Source of the DNA: an uncultured SAR116 cluster alpha proteobacterium | GTDB taxonomy: Bacteria > Pseudomonadota > Alphaproteobacteria > Puniceispirillales > Puniceispirillaceae | NCBI GenBank assembly: GCA_902596655.1 | Contig: CACJUX010000002.1 | Span: forward strand, 32,757-96,756 | Direction of reading: 5' to 3' | DNA length: 64,000 nucleotides | In this document: in pieces, positions 17,911-27,008 of the stretch | Numbering within the stretch: the first letter of the stretch is position 1 | Layout: each line of letters starts with the position of its first letter | Program-made: the position numbers and the translations under genes | The notes under the pieces: generated by a model | Told to the model about the DNA's origin: nothing | Seen by the model: the letters and a program-made list of their open reading frames with translations, nothing else | The model's database searches: none

Positions 17911-20247
17911 CTAATTACGGACAGCAGCGCCGTAATCAAGCATCGAGCTGATCCGGGCATACGTTTCACGGGTTTGTGCCAATGAAATGAAGGCGCGTCG
18001 TTCACGGGCATAGAGTGCCTGCTCATCAACATTTTCTGGGTCGCCATTGGCGCGCAGCATTACCTCAGCGATTGTCATTGCCACAGTTCTATCATGTGGC
18101 ATGAAATCACCTCGGTCGATCCCCTCAATCATGAATTTGTCCATCTTTTCATACAATTTCCAGTCTGCTAATTTTGCAACTGGAGGATTTGGTGCAACAT
18201 AGCCGTCCTGCATTTCTCCCACCAATTCAATTGCTCGGGTCAGCAACCTATCACGATTCATGATGGCTTCATCGTGTCCCTCGAGAAAATATTGAAGGCG
18301 TGCAGAGAGCTGTGGCGATGAACCAGTCAGTCCATATCCAAGATTCATCCAAGTTTGCCACGCTGCTTCTTTCCACGATCTTTTTACTTTTTGCCAACGC
18401 AAAAAAGTTTCTTTAATACCGCCACCGCCGGGAACAACCCCGACACCGGCTTCGACTAGACCCATCACTGAATTTGTGTGGACCACTAACTTGTCACAAT
18501 GCGCCAGCACCTCGTATCCACCTCCAGCTGCAAGGCCTGAGGGAGCTCCAATGACTGGAACGGGCGTATATTTTAACGCGCAAACTGCTCTCTGAAAACG
18601 CGACAAGAAATGGTCAATACCATCCCAATCACTAGCTTCGATGAATTTACGGAATGCGTTTAAGTCAACCCCAGCAGAGAAATGCTGGGCGTCATTGTGG
18701 ATGATTATTCCACTCCCATGGTCTTTTGCCGCCGCTGCAACAATTTCCATTGAACCATCTGTGAGTGCGTTTGCCTTTGAGTGAAATTCAATTAGGCGTA
18801 AATCGTTTACCCCCTGAGCGAAGCCATCGAGAACAAAAAGACTTGCATCATTATTTTCTATTATTGGCCTTAGCGATTTCCGTTTTAAATGAAACCGAAT
18901 CACACCTTTTGGGAGGTTGATAGGACTGTATGTATTGTCGGCTTGTCGCACCGTTAAACTACTGCCTGATAGAGCATAAAAGGGCTGATCATTTTCCAAA
19001 ACAGGTGGGATTGGAATGTCTAAACTCCTCAAAAGATCGACGAGTCTTTTCTGTCCTATAGCATCGATTAATTCGAAGGGTCCACGTTGCCAGTTGAACC
19101 CAAGTTTCATAGCGTCGTCGATGTCTTGAGGTGTTGTTGTAACGTCTGGGATCAGGTTAGCTGCGTAGGCGAGCACACGTGCGAGAACCCGACAGCTGAA
19201 TTTAGAACAAGCGTCATTTCCAGTCAGAATCGCATCTAATGGTTCCCTTCTCTTTGCAGTTGCTTCTGCGGCGTTTGCGGCGACTTTGGGCAGGCTCGTG
19301 GACGCAATACGATAATTTGCGAGTGCTTCACCCACGCCTGTCAATGGGCGGGCCATGCGCAAACCATTAGAGTCGGTCAGATAAAATCCACCCTTTCCCT
19401 TATCGCCGGTGTAACCCTCCAAAATCATTTTGGTTATCATGTCATTTTCAATGCCGACGGTATGGAAGGCATCACCTTCCGGTAAAATTGAACGAAGGGA
19501 AGCGACCACATCAACCATTAAATCAAGGCCAATCAAATCATAGAGACCAAAAACCCCAGTCTTGGGAATGCCCATAGGGCGCCCCATTAGGGCGTCGGCT
19601 TCCTCGATTGTCAGACCACATTTAAATGCTTCATCAATGCCGACCTGAAGGGCAAACACGCCCACACGGTTTCCAAGAAACCCCGGCGTATCAGCACATC
19701 TGACAACACCTTTACCGAGCACATGATCATTGTAATCTGCAAGCTTATTAATCACCTCATTGCTTGTTTCTTGACCTTTAACTAATTCAAGAAGGCGCAT
19801 ATATCTCACCGGATTGAAATAATGTGTGATTGCAAAGCGCTGCTGAAAATCGATAGGCATATCCTCGACAAGGAGGCTGATTGGAATAGTCGATGTATTG
19901 GAACTGACAATGCAATCTGCGTGGATGGTTTCATAAAGACGTTTATACAGCGCCTTCTTGATATCAAGGCGTTCGACGACAGCTTCTATGATCCAGTCGC
20001 ATTCGGATAATTTGTGAAAATCATCATCAATTGTTCCCGATGTTATCAGCGAAGTATTTTTTTTGTGCATGAGTTGCGGCGGATCTGAAACCATTAGCCT
20101 CTCAATCGCAATTTCGGCGGGGGATTGCTGCTCACTATCTCCGGCTGGAAGATCAAGCAGCAGGACATTGTTTCCCGCATTGGCAATTTGAGCTGCAATC
20201 CCACTTCCCATGGTGCCCGCACCAATAACGGCTATTTTTTTGATCAA
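17911..20247 (-). CDS. 3-hydroxyacyl-CoA dehydrogenase / enoyl-CoA hydratase fusion (HAD domain first, crotonase domain C-terminal)
   Basis: IAVIGAGTMGSGIAAQIANAG NAD-binding motif; SSNTSTIPI; C-terminal crotonase HFSAGVDLNAF...PSGLAAGGGYEVLAHCD...GLVEAGVGVVPGGGGIKE. Confidence 0.88.
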   Translation of the reverse strand: MIKKIAVIGAGTMGSGIAAQIANAGNNVLLLDLPAGDSEQQSPAEIAIERLMVSDPPQLMHKKNTSLITSGTIDDDFHKLSECDWIIEAVVERLDIKKALYKRLYETIHADCIVSSNTSTIPISLLVEDMPIDFQQRFAITHYFNPVRYMRLLELVKGQETSNEVINKLADYNDHVLGKGVVRCADTPGFLGNRVGVFALQVGIDEAFKCGLTIEEADALMGRPMGIPKTGVFGLYDLIGLDLMVDVVASLRSILPEGDAFHTVGIENDMITKMILEGYTGDKGKGGFYLTDSNGLRMARPLTGVGEALANYRIASTSLPKVAANAAEATAKRREPLDAILTGNDACSKFSCRVLARVLAYAANLIPDVTTTPQDIDDAMKLGFNWQRGPFELIDAIGQKRLVDLLRSLDIPIPPVLENDQPFYALSGSSLTVRQADNTYSPINLPKGVIRFHLKRKSLRPIIENNDASLFVLDGFAQGVNDLRLIEFHSKANALTDGSMEIVAAAAKDHGSGIIIHNDAQHFSAGVDLNAFRKFIEASDWDGIDHFLSRFQRAVCALKYTPVPVIGAPSGLAAGGGYEVLAHCDKLVVHTNSVMGLVEAGVGVVPGGGGIKETFLRWQKVKRSWKEAAWQTWMNLGYGLTGSSPQLSARLQYFLEGHDEAIMNRDRLLTRAIELVGEMQDGYVAPNPPVAKLADWKLYEKMDKFMIEGIDRGDFMPHDRTVAMTIAEVMLRANGDPENVDEQALYARERRAFISLAQTRETYARISSMLDYGAAVRN

Positions 20248-20292
20248 CAGTATTCTCCATCGATTTGATAAAATGAAGTTATAATGGGGGAA

Positions 20293-21096
20293 TTAGCTTA
20301 GGCTGTTACGCAAAAATGAATGTAACGCTTTATTTACTTCAAGCGGCTTCTCCGCGGGTAAAATGTGCCCAGCTTTTTCAATAACCATCACTTCTGAATT
20401 TTTGATTTGCGTCGCCATTGCCTTGCCGAACTTTATTGGGGTCATTTTATCCTCTTCCGCCAGTATGCAAAGTGTTGGATGGAAAATTTGGCTCGCGGCG
20501 TTATCACCGTTTTTGTAATTATTACAAGCGGTCAAGTCGGTCAGAAGGGCCCCTCTATTGTTTGAGGCCATGATGCGTCTTCCATATTCAAGAAATGAGT
20601 GGCCAGGCATTGTATTGTCGTACATATGCGCACCACTTCCATGCCCCCAACTAGTCATCAGATTAACAGCCTTTTGCAAAGATTTTTCCGAAGCATCGAT
20701 CAAGTAATCATTCACTGGGATTGACGTAGCGCTAGCGATCAAGCAAATGGACTGTATCTTTTTTGGAACAAGAATAGCAGTTTCAAGAGATACAAGAGCC
20801 CCCTGAGAATGTCCCACCAGACTGTATTGACTGACAGATAAGCTCTCTAACAATCCGACGATCCACTCCGCTTGGGCTTCAATAGACTTCAAAGGCTCGC
20901 CCGAAGATAGACCATGACCAGGGAAGTCAGGCGCTAGCACAGCAAACCCTCTGTGCGCCAAATATCGGCTTTGCAAAATCCAAGTAAGATGATTTTGACC
21001 ACTACCATGAATGAGCGTTATTACTTTTCCACATGAGTCAAAGGCGCGACCACCAGTGGCGATATGAATTGATTCATCGCGGAATTTATACTTCAT
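20293..21096 (-). CDS. Alpha/beta hydrolase
   Basis: LIHGSGQNHLTW, LAPDFPGHGLS, LVGHSQGALVSLE nucleophile elbow, KAGHILPAEKP. Confidence 0.88.
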   Translation of the reverse strand: MKYKFRDESIHIATGGRAFDSCGKVITLIHGSGQNHLTWILQSRYLAHRGFAVLAPDFPGHGLSSGEPLKSIEAQAEWIVGLLESLSVSQYSLVGHSQGALVSLETAILVPKKIQSICLIASATSIPVNDYLIDASEKSLQKAVNLMTSWGHGSGAHMYDNTMPGHSFLEYGRRIMASNNRGALLTDLTACNNYKNGDNAASQIFHPTLCILAEEDKMTPIKFGKAMATQIKNSEVMVIEKAGHILPAEKPLEVNKALHSFLRNSLS

Positions 21097-21126
21097 CGCA
21101 GGTGCTCCCCAGAACTAACATTATCA

Positions 21127-22440
21127 CTAGATTTTTCTGGCTGCAGCTCTGAAGCCTTTTTCAAAATCTGCCATAATGTCGTTTATATCTTCCAGCCCAA
21201 CTGATAGTCTAATCATGTCATCCGACAGTCCGCCTTCAATCATTGCGTCTGCTGAGATATGCGAGTGTGTGGTGCTGGCAGGATGTATAACGAGAGTTTT
21301 TGCGTCACCGACATTTGCCAAGTGCGAGGCTAAGTTGAGGGCTTCAATGAAAGCCTTTCCAGCATCACGTCCACCTTTAAGACCAAAGACGATGATGGAA
21401 CCAGCGCCACGTGGTAGCATCTTTTTGACTAATTCATGGCTCGGATGACCCACAAGGGTTGGGTGACGGACCCAAGCCACTGCTTCATGGCCAGTGAGAA
21501 ACTTGAGTAGCGCCTTCGTATTGTCCATGTGCTTTTGCATACGTAACGGCAAGGTTTCAAGTCCCTGCAGAATGTGGAAAGCATTGGTTGGAGACATTGA
21601 AGGGCCAAAATTATACATTCCCTCGGCACGAAATTTTGCGGTGAAGGCGGCTGGGCCAAATTCCTCGAAAAAATTGATTTCGTTCATGGCATAATGTGGG
21701 CCAGCAATTGTTGGGAATTTGCCATTCTGATCCCAATTAAAATTGCCACCGTCAATCACCGCACCGCCTATTGCGATGCCATGTCCACCCATCCATTTTG
21801 TCAGGGAATGAATGATTAGGTTAGCCCCAAGTTCTATTGGTTTGAGCAACCAAGGGGTGTTGAAGGTGCAGTCGAGCATAAACGGTACACTTACCTTTGC
21901 AGTGATTTTTGCTACCGCCTCAACATCCATGACATCAAGACCTGGATTGCCAATAACCTCTCCAAAAACGATTTTTGTGTTTGGCTGAATGGCCGCCTCA
22001 ATAGCTGCCAAATCATCTGGCGCGACAAAAGTTGTGGTGATGCCGAATCTAGGCAAGGTGTTCTCCAGTAGATTGATATTTGCCCCGTACATACGTGACG
22101 AGGCAACGATATGATCACCGGAAGAACAGATAGTCATTATAGCCGTTGTTAATGCCGCCATTCCGGATGCCGTTGCCGTCGCGGCAACGCCGCCATCAAG
22201 TGCAGCGACACGCTGTTCCAAGACGGCAACGGTGGGGTTTGAGATGCGCGTGTATAAGTGTCCGCCAAGCTCCATGTTGTAAAGGGAAGCAGCATGCTCA
22301 CTATCCTTGAACACATAAGAAGTTGTTTGGTGAATTGGCACCGCCCTAGATCCATGAATGGGATCTGGGACATGACCTGCATGCAGGCTTAGGGTATCAA
22401 ATTTGTAATCACCACTCATCTTATCCATCCGTTCTCGCAA
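21127..22440 (-). CDS. metY: O-acetylhomoserine sulfhydrylase / Cys-Met metabolism PLP-dependent enzyme
   Basis: DTLSLHAGHVPDPIHGSRAVPIHQTTSYVF; HSLTKWMGGHGIAIGG PLP-Lys motif; ATASGMAALTTAI. Confidence 0.9.
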   Translation of the reverse strand: MRERMDKMSGDYKFDTLSLHAGHVPDPIHGSRAVPIHQTTSYVFKDSEHAASLYNMELGGHLYTRISNPTVAVLEQRVAALDGGVAATATASGMAALTTAIMTICSSGDHIVASSRMYGANINLLENTLPRFGITTTFVAPDDLAAIEAAIQPNTKIVFGEVIGNPGLDVMDVEAVAKITAKVSVPFMLDCTFNTPWLLKPIELGANLIIHSLTKWMGGHGIAIGGAVIDGGNFNWDQNGKFPTIAGPHYAMNEINFFEEFGPAAFTAKFRAEGMYNFGPSMSPTNAFHILQGLETLPLRMQKHMDNTKALLKFLTGHEAVAWVRHPTLVGHPSHELVKKMLPRGAGSIIVFGLKGGRDAGKAFIEALNLASHLANVGDAKTLVIHPASTTHSHISADAMIEGGLSDDMIRLSVGLEDINDIMADFEKGFRAAARKI

Positions 22441-22501
22441 ATAGCAGAAAATTCGCCCTGTTTTTGCCGCTTTACCGCTATCAAGTCAATCGCTGCAATA
22501 A

Positions 22502-23518
22502 TTACATACTCGAGAAGAAGGCGATGCCGCCGTTTGTTGATTTCCTCATTTTGTTACGAGTAATCAGATGATTGAGGTGAGCCCTAGCCTCACAACTTGC
22601 AAAATATATTTCATGATCGGTTAATTCGAATGGAAACAATAGTTCCATGGCCCCCCTTGTTGTCAGCGGCCTGCCAGCATCCAGCAATTGCCCAAGGCGG
22701 GTTTCGTGATGTGCAATCAGTTCAAGCGCGCGGGGTGCGCCACCGTAAAAGGGCCAGTCATGGCCGGGAATGACCAACCATTTATCGTCAAGCCGACGCA
22801 TTTCTTCCAAGTAGGATAAGTAATCTGCCAGAACATCATGGTCCGGGTTACGCAGGGCCACTGAGATATTTGGTGAAATCCGCGGCAACAGAAAATCAAC
22901 ACAGATATAGAGATGACGTGCGTGGTCCATCAGGCTCATGTGGCCTGGTGAATGACCAGCATCAAACCGTACCTTCCAGGTACCAGCGATTGTCTGGAAG
23001 CCATGGCCCGATTGAATAATCTGAACCTGGGGCAAATCCCCAACAAGGCTACGGAAATAGTTTCCACGATCACGGCGGTGGTCAATATCGATGTTGCTAA
23101 GCCCAAAATTGGCGTAGGCATCACCGCTTATATCCGCTGCCTCTTTGTCGCTGTAATCAAGAAGCAGGGCCGCCTCCTCATATTCTCTGGCACCCATGAA
23201 AACAGGTGCGTCAGTGATACCTGCCAAGGTGCCTACATATCCAACATGATCGGCATGGTGGTGTGACACAATAATGCCGGCAATTGGCTTTTGCGCCTGC
23301 AATTGTGTCAGAATCGCTGGCCATTGCTTGGCATTACTTTCCGTATTGATTCCACAATCGAGCAGCAACCACCCCTCTGTCGTTTCAAGGGCAAATAAAT
23401 TTATATGATTGAGCCGGAAAGGCAGGGTGAAACGGAACCAGAAAAGATCATCAGCAAGTTGCCTGATCTGGCCATCTCGCGGGGCGGTCATATCAAGCGG
23501 AGTCATGTGGTTTCTCAT
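22502..23518 (-). CDS. MBL-fold metallo-hydrolase
   Basis: IIVSHHHADHVGYVGTL (HxHxDH-type), VRFDAGHSPGHMSL. Confidence 0.88.
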   Translation of the reverse strand: MRNHMTPLDMTAPRDGQIRQLADDLFWFRFTLPFRLNHINLFALETTEGWLLLDCGINTESNAKQWPAILTQLQAQKPIAGIIVSHHHADHVGYVGTLAGITDAPVFMGAREYEEAALLLDYSDKEAADISGDAYANFGLSNIDIDHRRDRGNYFRSLVGDLPQVQIIQSGHGFQTIAGTWKVRFDAGHSPGHMSLMDHARHLYICVDFLLPRISPNISVALRNPDHDVLADYLSYLEEMRRLDDKWLVIPGHDWPFYGGAPRALELIAHHETRLGQLLDAGRPLTTRGAMELLFPFELTDHEIYFASCEARAHLNHLITRNKMRKSTNGGIAFFSSM

Positions 23519-24021
23519 TCGTTGTCCTTCGACTGGCCAGACCGTGAGGATAACGGTGGCACACTACCGAGGAATTCACATTGCCGCCATGCTTCATAGA
23601 TCACTATAGAAACAGCATTACTCAAATTGAGGCTCCGGTTACCAGCAAGCATTGGCAGGCGAATCTTTCTATCGTCAGCGAATCTGTCGTGAATAGCATC
23701 TGACAGGCCGGTTGTCTCGGCACCAAACAAAAAAGAACTGTTCGGACTATAGGTCGGTTGATCATAGCTTTGGCTGGCAAATTTCGTGACCGCAAAAATC
23801 TCCGATTGATGAAGGCCTAAACGGCATTCATCAAGACTGTCATATTCTGTTACCAGTGCCATTTCGTGATAATCGAGACCAGCACGGCGAACAGCTTTCG
23901 CATCAAGGTCAAAACCGAGAGGGCGAATAAGATGAAGGCGGGAGCCGCAATTGGCGCAAAGTCGAATAATGTTACCTGTGTTTGGCGGAATCTGTGGTGT
24001 AAATAGAATGATATCAAACAT
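23515..24021 (-). CDS. trmL: tRNA (cytidine(34)-2'-O)-methyltransferase (SPOUT)
   Basis: FTPQIPPNTGNIIRLCANCGSRLHLIRPLGF...DYHE, FLFGAETTGL, IRLPMLAGNRSLNLSNAVSIVIYEAWRQ. Confidence 0.92.
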   Translation of the reverse strand: MFDIILFTPQIPPNTGNIIRLCANCGSRLHLIRPLGFDLDAKAVRRAGLDYHEMALVTEYDSLDECRLGLHQSEIFAVTKFASQSYDQPTYSPNSSFLFGAETTGLSDAIHDRFADDRKIRLPMLAGNRSLNLSNAVSIVIYEAWRQCEFLGSVPPLSSRSGQSKDNE

Positions 24022-24357
24022 ATCTTATAAATGATCGATCCAGTTTTGCTAAATGTTGGACAATGCTAGTGTCGCAAAGACACAAATCCCCTAAAGATGA
24101 GGAGGAGGCGCTGTCTTCCATAGTGTAGCCAAATTGCCGGTGTGTCCCATTGTTTTTACAGTGCCGTAAGGAAATTTTAGTGCCAGAAAGCAGAGCTTTC
24201 ATGAGTTAGATCATGACAACCGTCGATCCTGAAAACACTAACCATGGCACTTCACGAGCAATAAATGGAGAAATCAGTGTGGTTCGCAGTGGTCGTGGCA
24301 CGTCTTCGTCTTGCAAGAGGCCATTGCGCTACAGGCGATAATTCGGCACAAAAGCTG

Positions 24358-25050
24358 ATGTCTATGGATTCTACAGATATGCTTCGCTTTTCGACTGCCG
24401 TTATTCTGGTTGGTGCGTCACCCGTTGCTATCAAACCTGCTTTGACGAGCCTGCCAGACGGCCTGCCTCTGATTGCTGCTGATGGCGGAGCGTCTGCGTT
24501 GCTTGCGCTTGGTAGGGTTCCGGACGTCGTGATTGGCGATATGGATTCACTTTTTTCACGCGATGTGCTGCCATCTTCGGTGGAGATTATCCACCTCACA
24601 GGACAGGACGATACCGATTTCGAAAAATGTCTGGCCCGCATCGATGCACCACTGATCATTGGCCTTGGTTTTCTCGAGGCTCGTTTTGACCATTCGCTTG
24701 CTGCAATCCATGCATTAATGGGTCTTCGCCATGACCAGCCGGTATTGCTAGCAGGTGACACGGATGTTCTGTTACGCGTAACCGGGGATATTGAGATTAT
24801 AATGCCAATTGGTAGCCGAATCTCCATTTGGCCACTTGGCCGTCAGTCATTTGAGGCATCTGTGGGTCTGCGCTGGCCTCTGGCGGGATTGGAAATGGCT
24901 CCTGGCAAAATGATTGGCACGTCCAATGAGGTGAATGCCACGCCAGTGAAAATAGCCGCCTCCAAAGATGGTGACGGCTATGCTGTGATAGCTCCGGTTG
25001 AGGCGATGGCCGCTTTGATGGCCGCCGTGACTGATGATGGTCCTGCCTAG
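24358..25050 (+). CDS. Thiamine diphosphokinase-like protein
   Basis: LIAADGGASALLALGRVPDVVIGDMDSL; HLTGQDDTDFEKCL; GFLEARFDHSLAAIHALM; start inside the track ORF chosen by homology. Confidence 0.8.
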   Translation: MSMDSTDMLRFSTAVILVGASPVAIKPALTSLPDGLPLIAADGGASALLALGRVPDVVIGDMDSLFSRDVLPSSVEIIHLTGQDDTDFEKCLARIDAPLIIGLGFLEARFDHSLAAIHALMGLRHDQPVLLAGDTDVLLRVTGDIEIIMPIGSRISIWPLGRQSFEASVGLRWPLAGLEMAPGKMIGTSNEVNATPVKIAASKDGDGYAVIAPVEAMAALMAAVTDDGPA

Positions 25051-25465
25051 ATAAAGGGCGTTGTCAGCCAAAGACATTCAAAGCCGGCGATAACATATGT
25101 GCCAGTATTAATGTTTTTTGCTCTGCCAGCAAGAACATGGATTAGCACATAAGCTAGAAAACTGATGGCGATGCCGGCAGCAATCGAAAATGTCAATGGA
25201 GTCAAAATTACTATTAACATGACTGGCACGAAAACAGCCATTTCATGCTATTCCAGCTTGCGGAGCGATGCTAGAAAACTGGCAGCAACAAATACCAGTG
25301 CTGGTGCAGTGGCAAAGGCAACCGCATAGGGAATTCCGGCGTTTGCCACAAACATAGGGTTAACGGCAACAATAAATAACATCGTCAGATATGTGCTGAG
25401 CCCAGTAGCGATTTCCTTGCGATATGTGCTTCGGTTACGGTAGATAAAAAAATCAGTTCACTACG
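25047..25465 (-). pseudogene. NCS2 (AzgA-like) purine permease remnant: N-terminal segment joined directly to C-terminal segment, plus in-frame TAG
   Basis: Minus-strand frame reads FIYRNRSTYRKEIATGLSTYLTMLFIVAVNPMFVANAGIPYAVAFATAPALVFVAASFLASLRKLE*HEMAVFVPVMLIVILTPLTFSIAAGIAISFLAYVLIHVLAGRAKNINTGTYVIAG; TAG at 25248-25250. Confidence 0.75.
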
Positions 25466-25748
25466 TGACTTCAAATTTAAAAATTGTTAAACGCAAAACG
25501 CTTTTTCAGGTGTGATCCGGATTGTGAACTTAACCTGCGTGAGAGCTGGTATCGATTGGTTGGGAGCAACAGCATTCGGTTATCACAAATACCGGTGCGA
25601 CGCTTACAGACGGTTTTCTGCTCAGTTGTCCGACAAAATGTGATGGATATTGTTATTTTCTTGTCTCTTTGACGGATATACGTAAATTGAAGGAAGGTGT
25701 CAGGAAAAAAACGGGTCTCATTAACAATCAACACAGGAATGCCAACTT

Positions 25749-26372
25749 ATGAAAAGCCAAGATCACGTGACAGGCACCAGAGAGCCTTTCGAAACGCTTG
25801 CTGCATTAACCATTTCACAGCGCTTTGCTGATGACCGTTTCATGTCGTTGTTGTCGCAATCGTTTCTGGTCATCGCCGGTTCTGCGTTGATTGGTCTCTC
25901 AGCTCAGGTTGCGGTTCCATGGTATCCGGTTCCAGTCACAGGCCAGACACTCATGGTTCTGCTCATTGGTATGGCTTATGGTCCAGGTCTCGGGGCCGCG
26001 ACGATCATCGCTTATCTACTTGAGGGTGGGATCGGGCTGCCTGTCTTTGCCGGCGGTGCTGCTGGCTGGCCAGTTTTTACCGGTTTGACCGGCGGATATC
26101 TGATCGGATTTGTTCCTGCCACTTTTTTTGTTGGCGTATTAGCGTTGCGGGGCATGGGCCGTACGATGCTCGGCACCGTCGTCGCAATGTTTCTTGGAAA
26201 TCTGATCATATATGCCTGTGGTATTGCCTGGCTGCAAGCTTTTATCGGATTGGAAAAGGCAATTGCCGGTGGTCTTATGCCATTCATCTATGGCGATTTT
26301 CTTAAAATTGTGATTGCTGCGGTGGTGATGCCAGCGGCATGGCAGATTGTGCAGAAATTCTGGGGACGATGA
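25749..26372 (+). CDS. bioY: BioY-family biotin transporter
   Basis: VPWYPVPVTGQTLMVLLIGMAYGPGLGAATIIAYLLEGGIGLPVFAGGAAG...TGGYLIGF. Confidence 0.92.
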   Translation: MKSQDHVTGTREPFETLAALTISQRFADDRFMSLLSQSFLVIAGSALIGLSAQVAVPWYPVPVTGQTLMVLLIGMAYGPGLGAATIIAYLLEGGIGLPVFAGGAAGWPVFTGLTGGYLIGFVPATFFVGVLALRGMGRTMLGTVVAMFLGNLIIYACGIAWLQAFIGLEKAIAGGLMPFIYGDFLKIVIAAVVMPAAWQIVQKFWGR

Positions 26373-26468
26373 GAGTTCGTTCCTGTTCTCGTTCCCATTT
26401 ACCGGCGACTGATGGTGAACTAAGTAATACGGCTGTTCTGATGCGGTCGGAACACTTTTTGTGTCTTT

Positions 26469-26819
26469 TTACTGACTGACTGTGGCAATGCTGTTGTCGT
26501 TGGTGGCGACGGGTATTACGTCATCGTGAACCGTCTCAAGCACAGTTGCTGTGTCACCAGCATCCAGCACCTCCACCTCTCCGCTGGCTTCTATGATCTC
26601 AAGCAATTTTTCCTCAGGAGACACGCTATTAGAATGCAAGATTGTCACGGCAATGACAGCAGCGATACTTGTCGTTTTTAGATCTTCCGGCTGTTCTTCT
26701 GGGCGGTGGAACGGAATTATGCTGCATTCTGGACGTGCTTCACGATCGGTTAAACGCATGAGATGCTCCCTCAGATAAGTTGGGGCCAAGTTTTGGGCAA
26801 GATAGGCGTATGAGGCCAT
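26469..26819 (-). CDS. Hypothetical protein
   Basis: 116-aa ORF with no recognised motif. Confidence 0.35.
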   Translation of the reverse strand: MASYAYLAQNLAPTYLREHLMRLTDREARPECSIIPFHRPEEQPEDLKTTSIAAVIAVTILHSNSVSPEEKLLEIIEASGEVEVLDAGDTATVLETVHDDVIPVATNDNSIATVSQ

Positions 26820-26949
26820 AAATCGGCTTTTGCTTTGCGCAACCTAACAACACCTAGATATAACAACAGCTGTTTCATACGAGATATAGTGTGTACCTAA
26901 TAACCTGTGCTGCAAAGTAAAAAAATGCAACAGTCGAAAAAATAATCAA

Positions 26950-26973
26950 AAAAGAGACCCTAAGGCCTCTTTT
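26950..26973. terminator. Candidate bidirectional intrinsic terminator
   Basis: aaaagag-accctaagg...ctctttt inverted repeat with A/T arms, just downstream of the minus-strand ORF ending at 27009. Confidence 0.5.
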
Positions 26974-27008
26974 GATCGGTCAGCGTATTTTGATTACGCA
27001 TCACCCGG

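Noticed and set aside
22441-22501. Possible SAM-responsive leader upstream of metY (TTGATAGCGGTAAAGCGGCAAAAACAGGG on the minus strand)
   Set aside because: Only a loose resemblance to the 3' part of SAM-II; the 5' stem and pseudoknot partner could not be found and the space is short. An Infernal search would settle it
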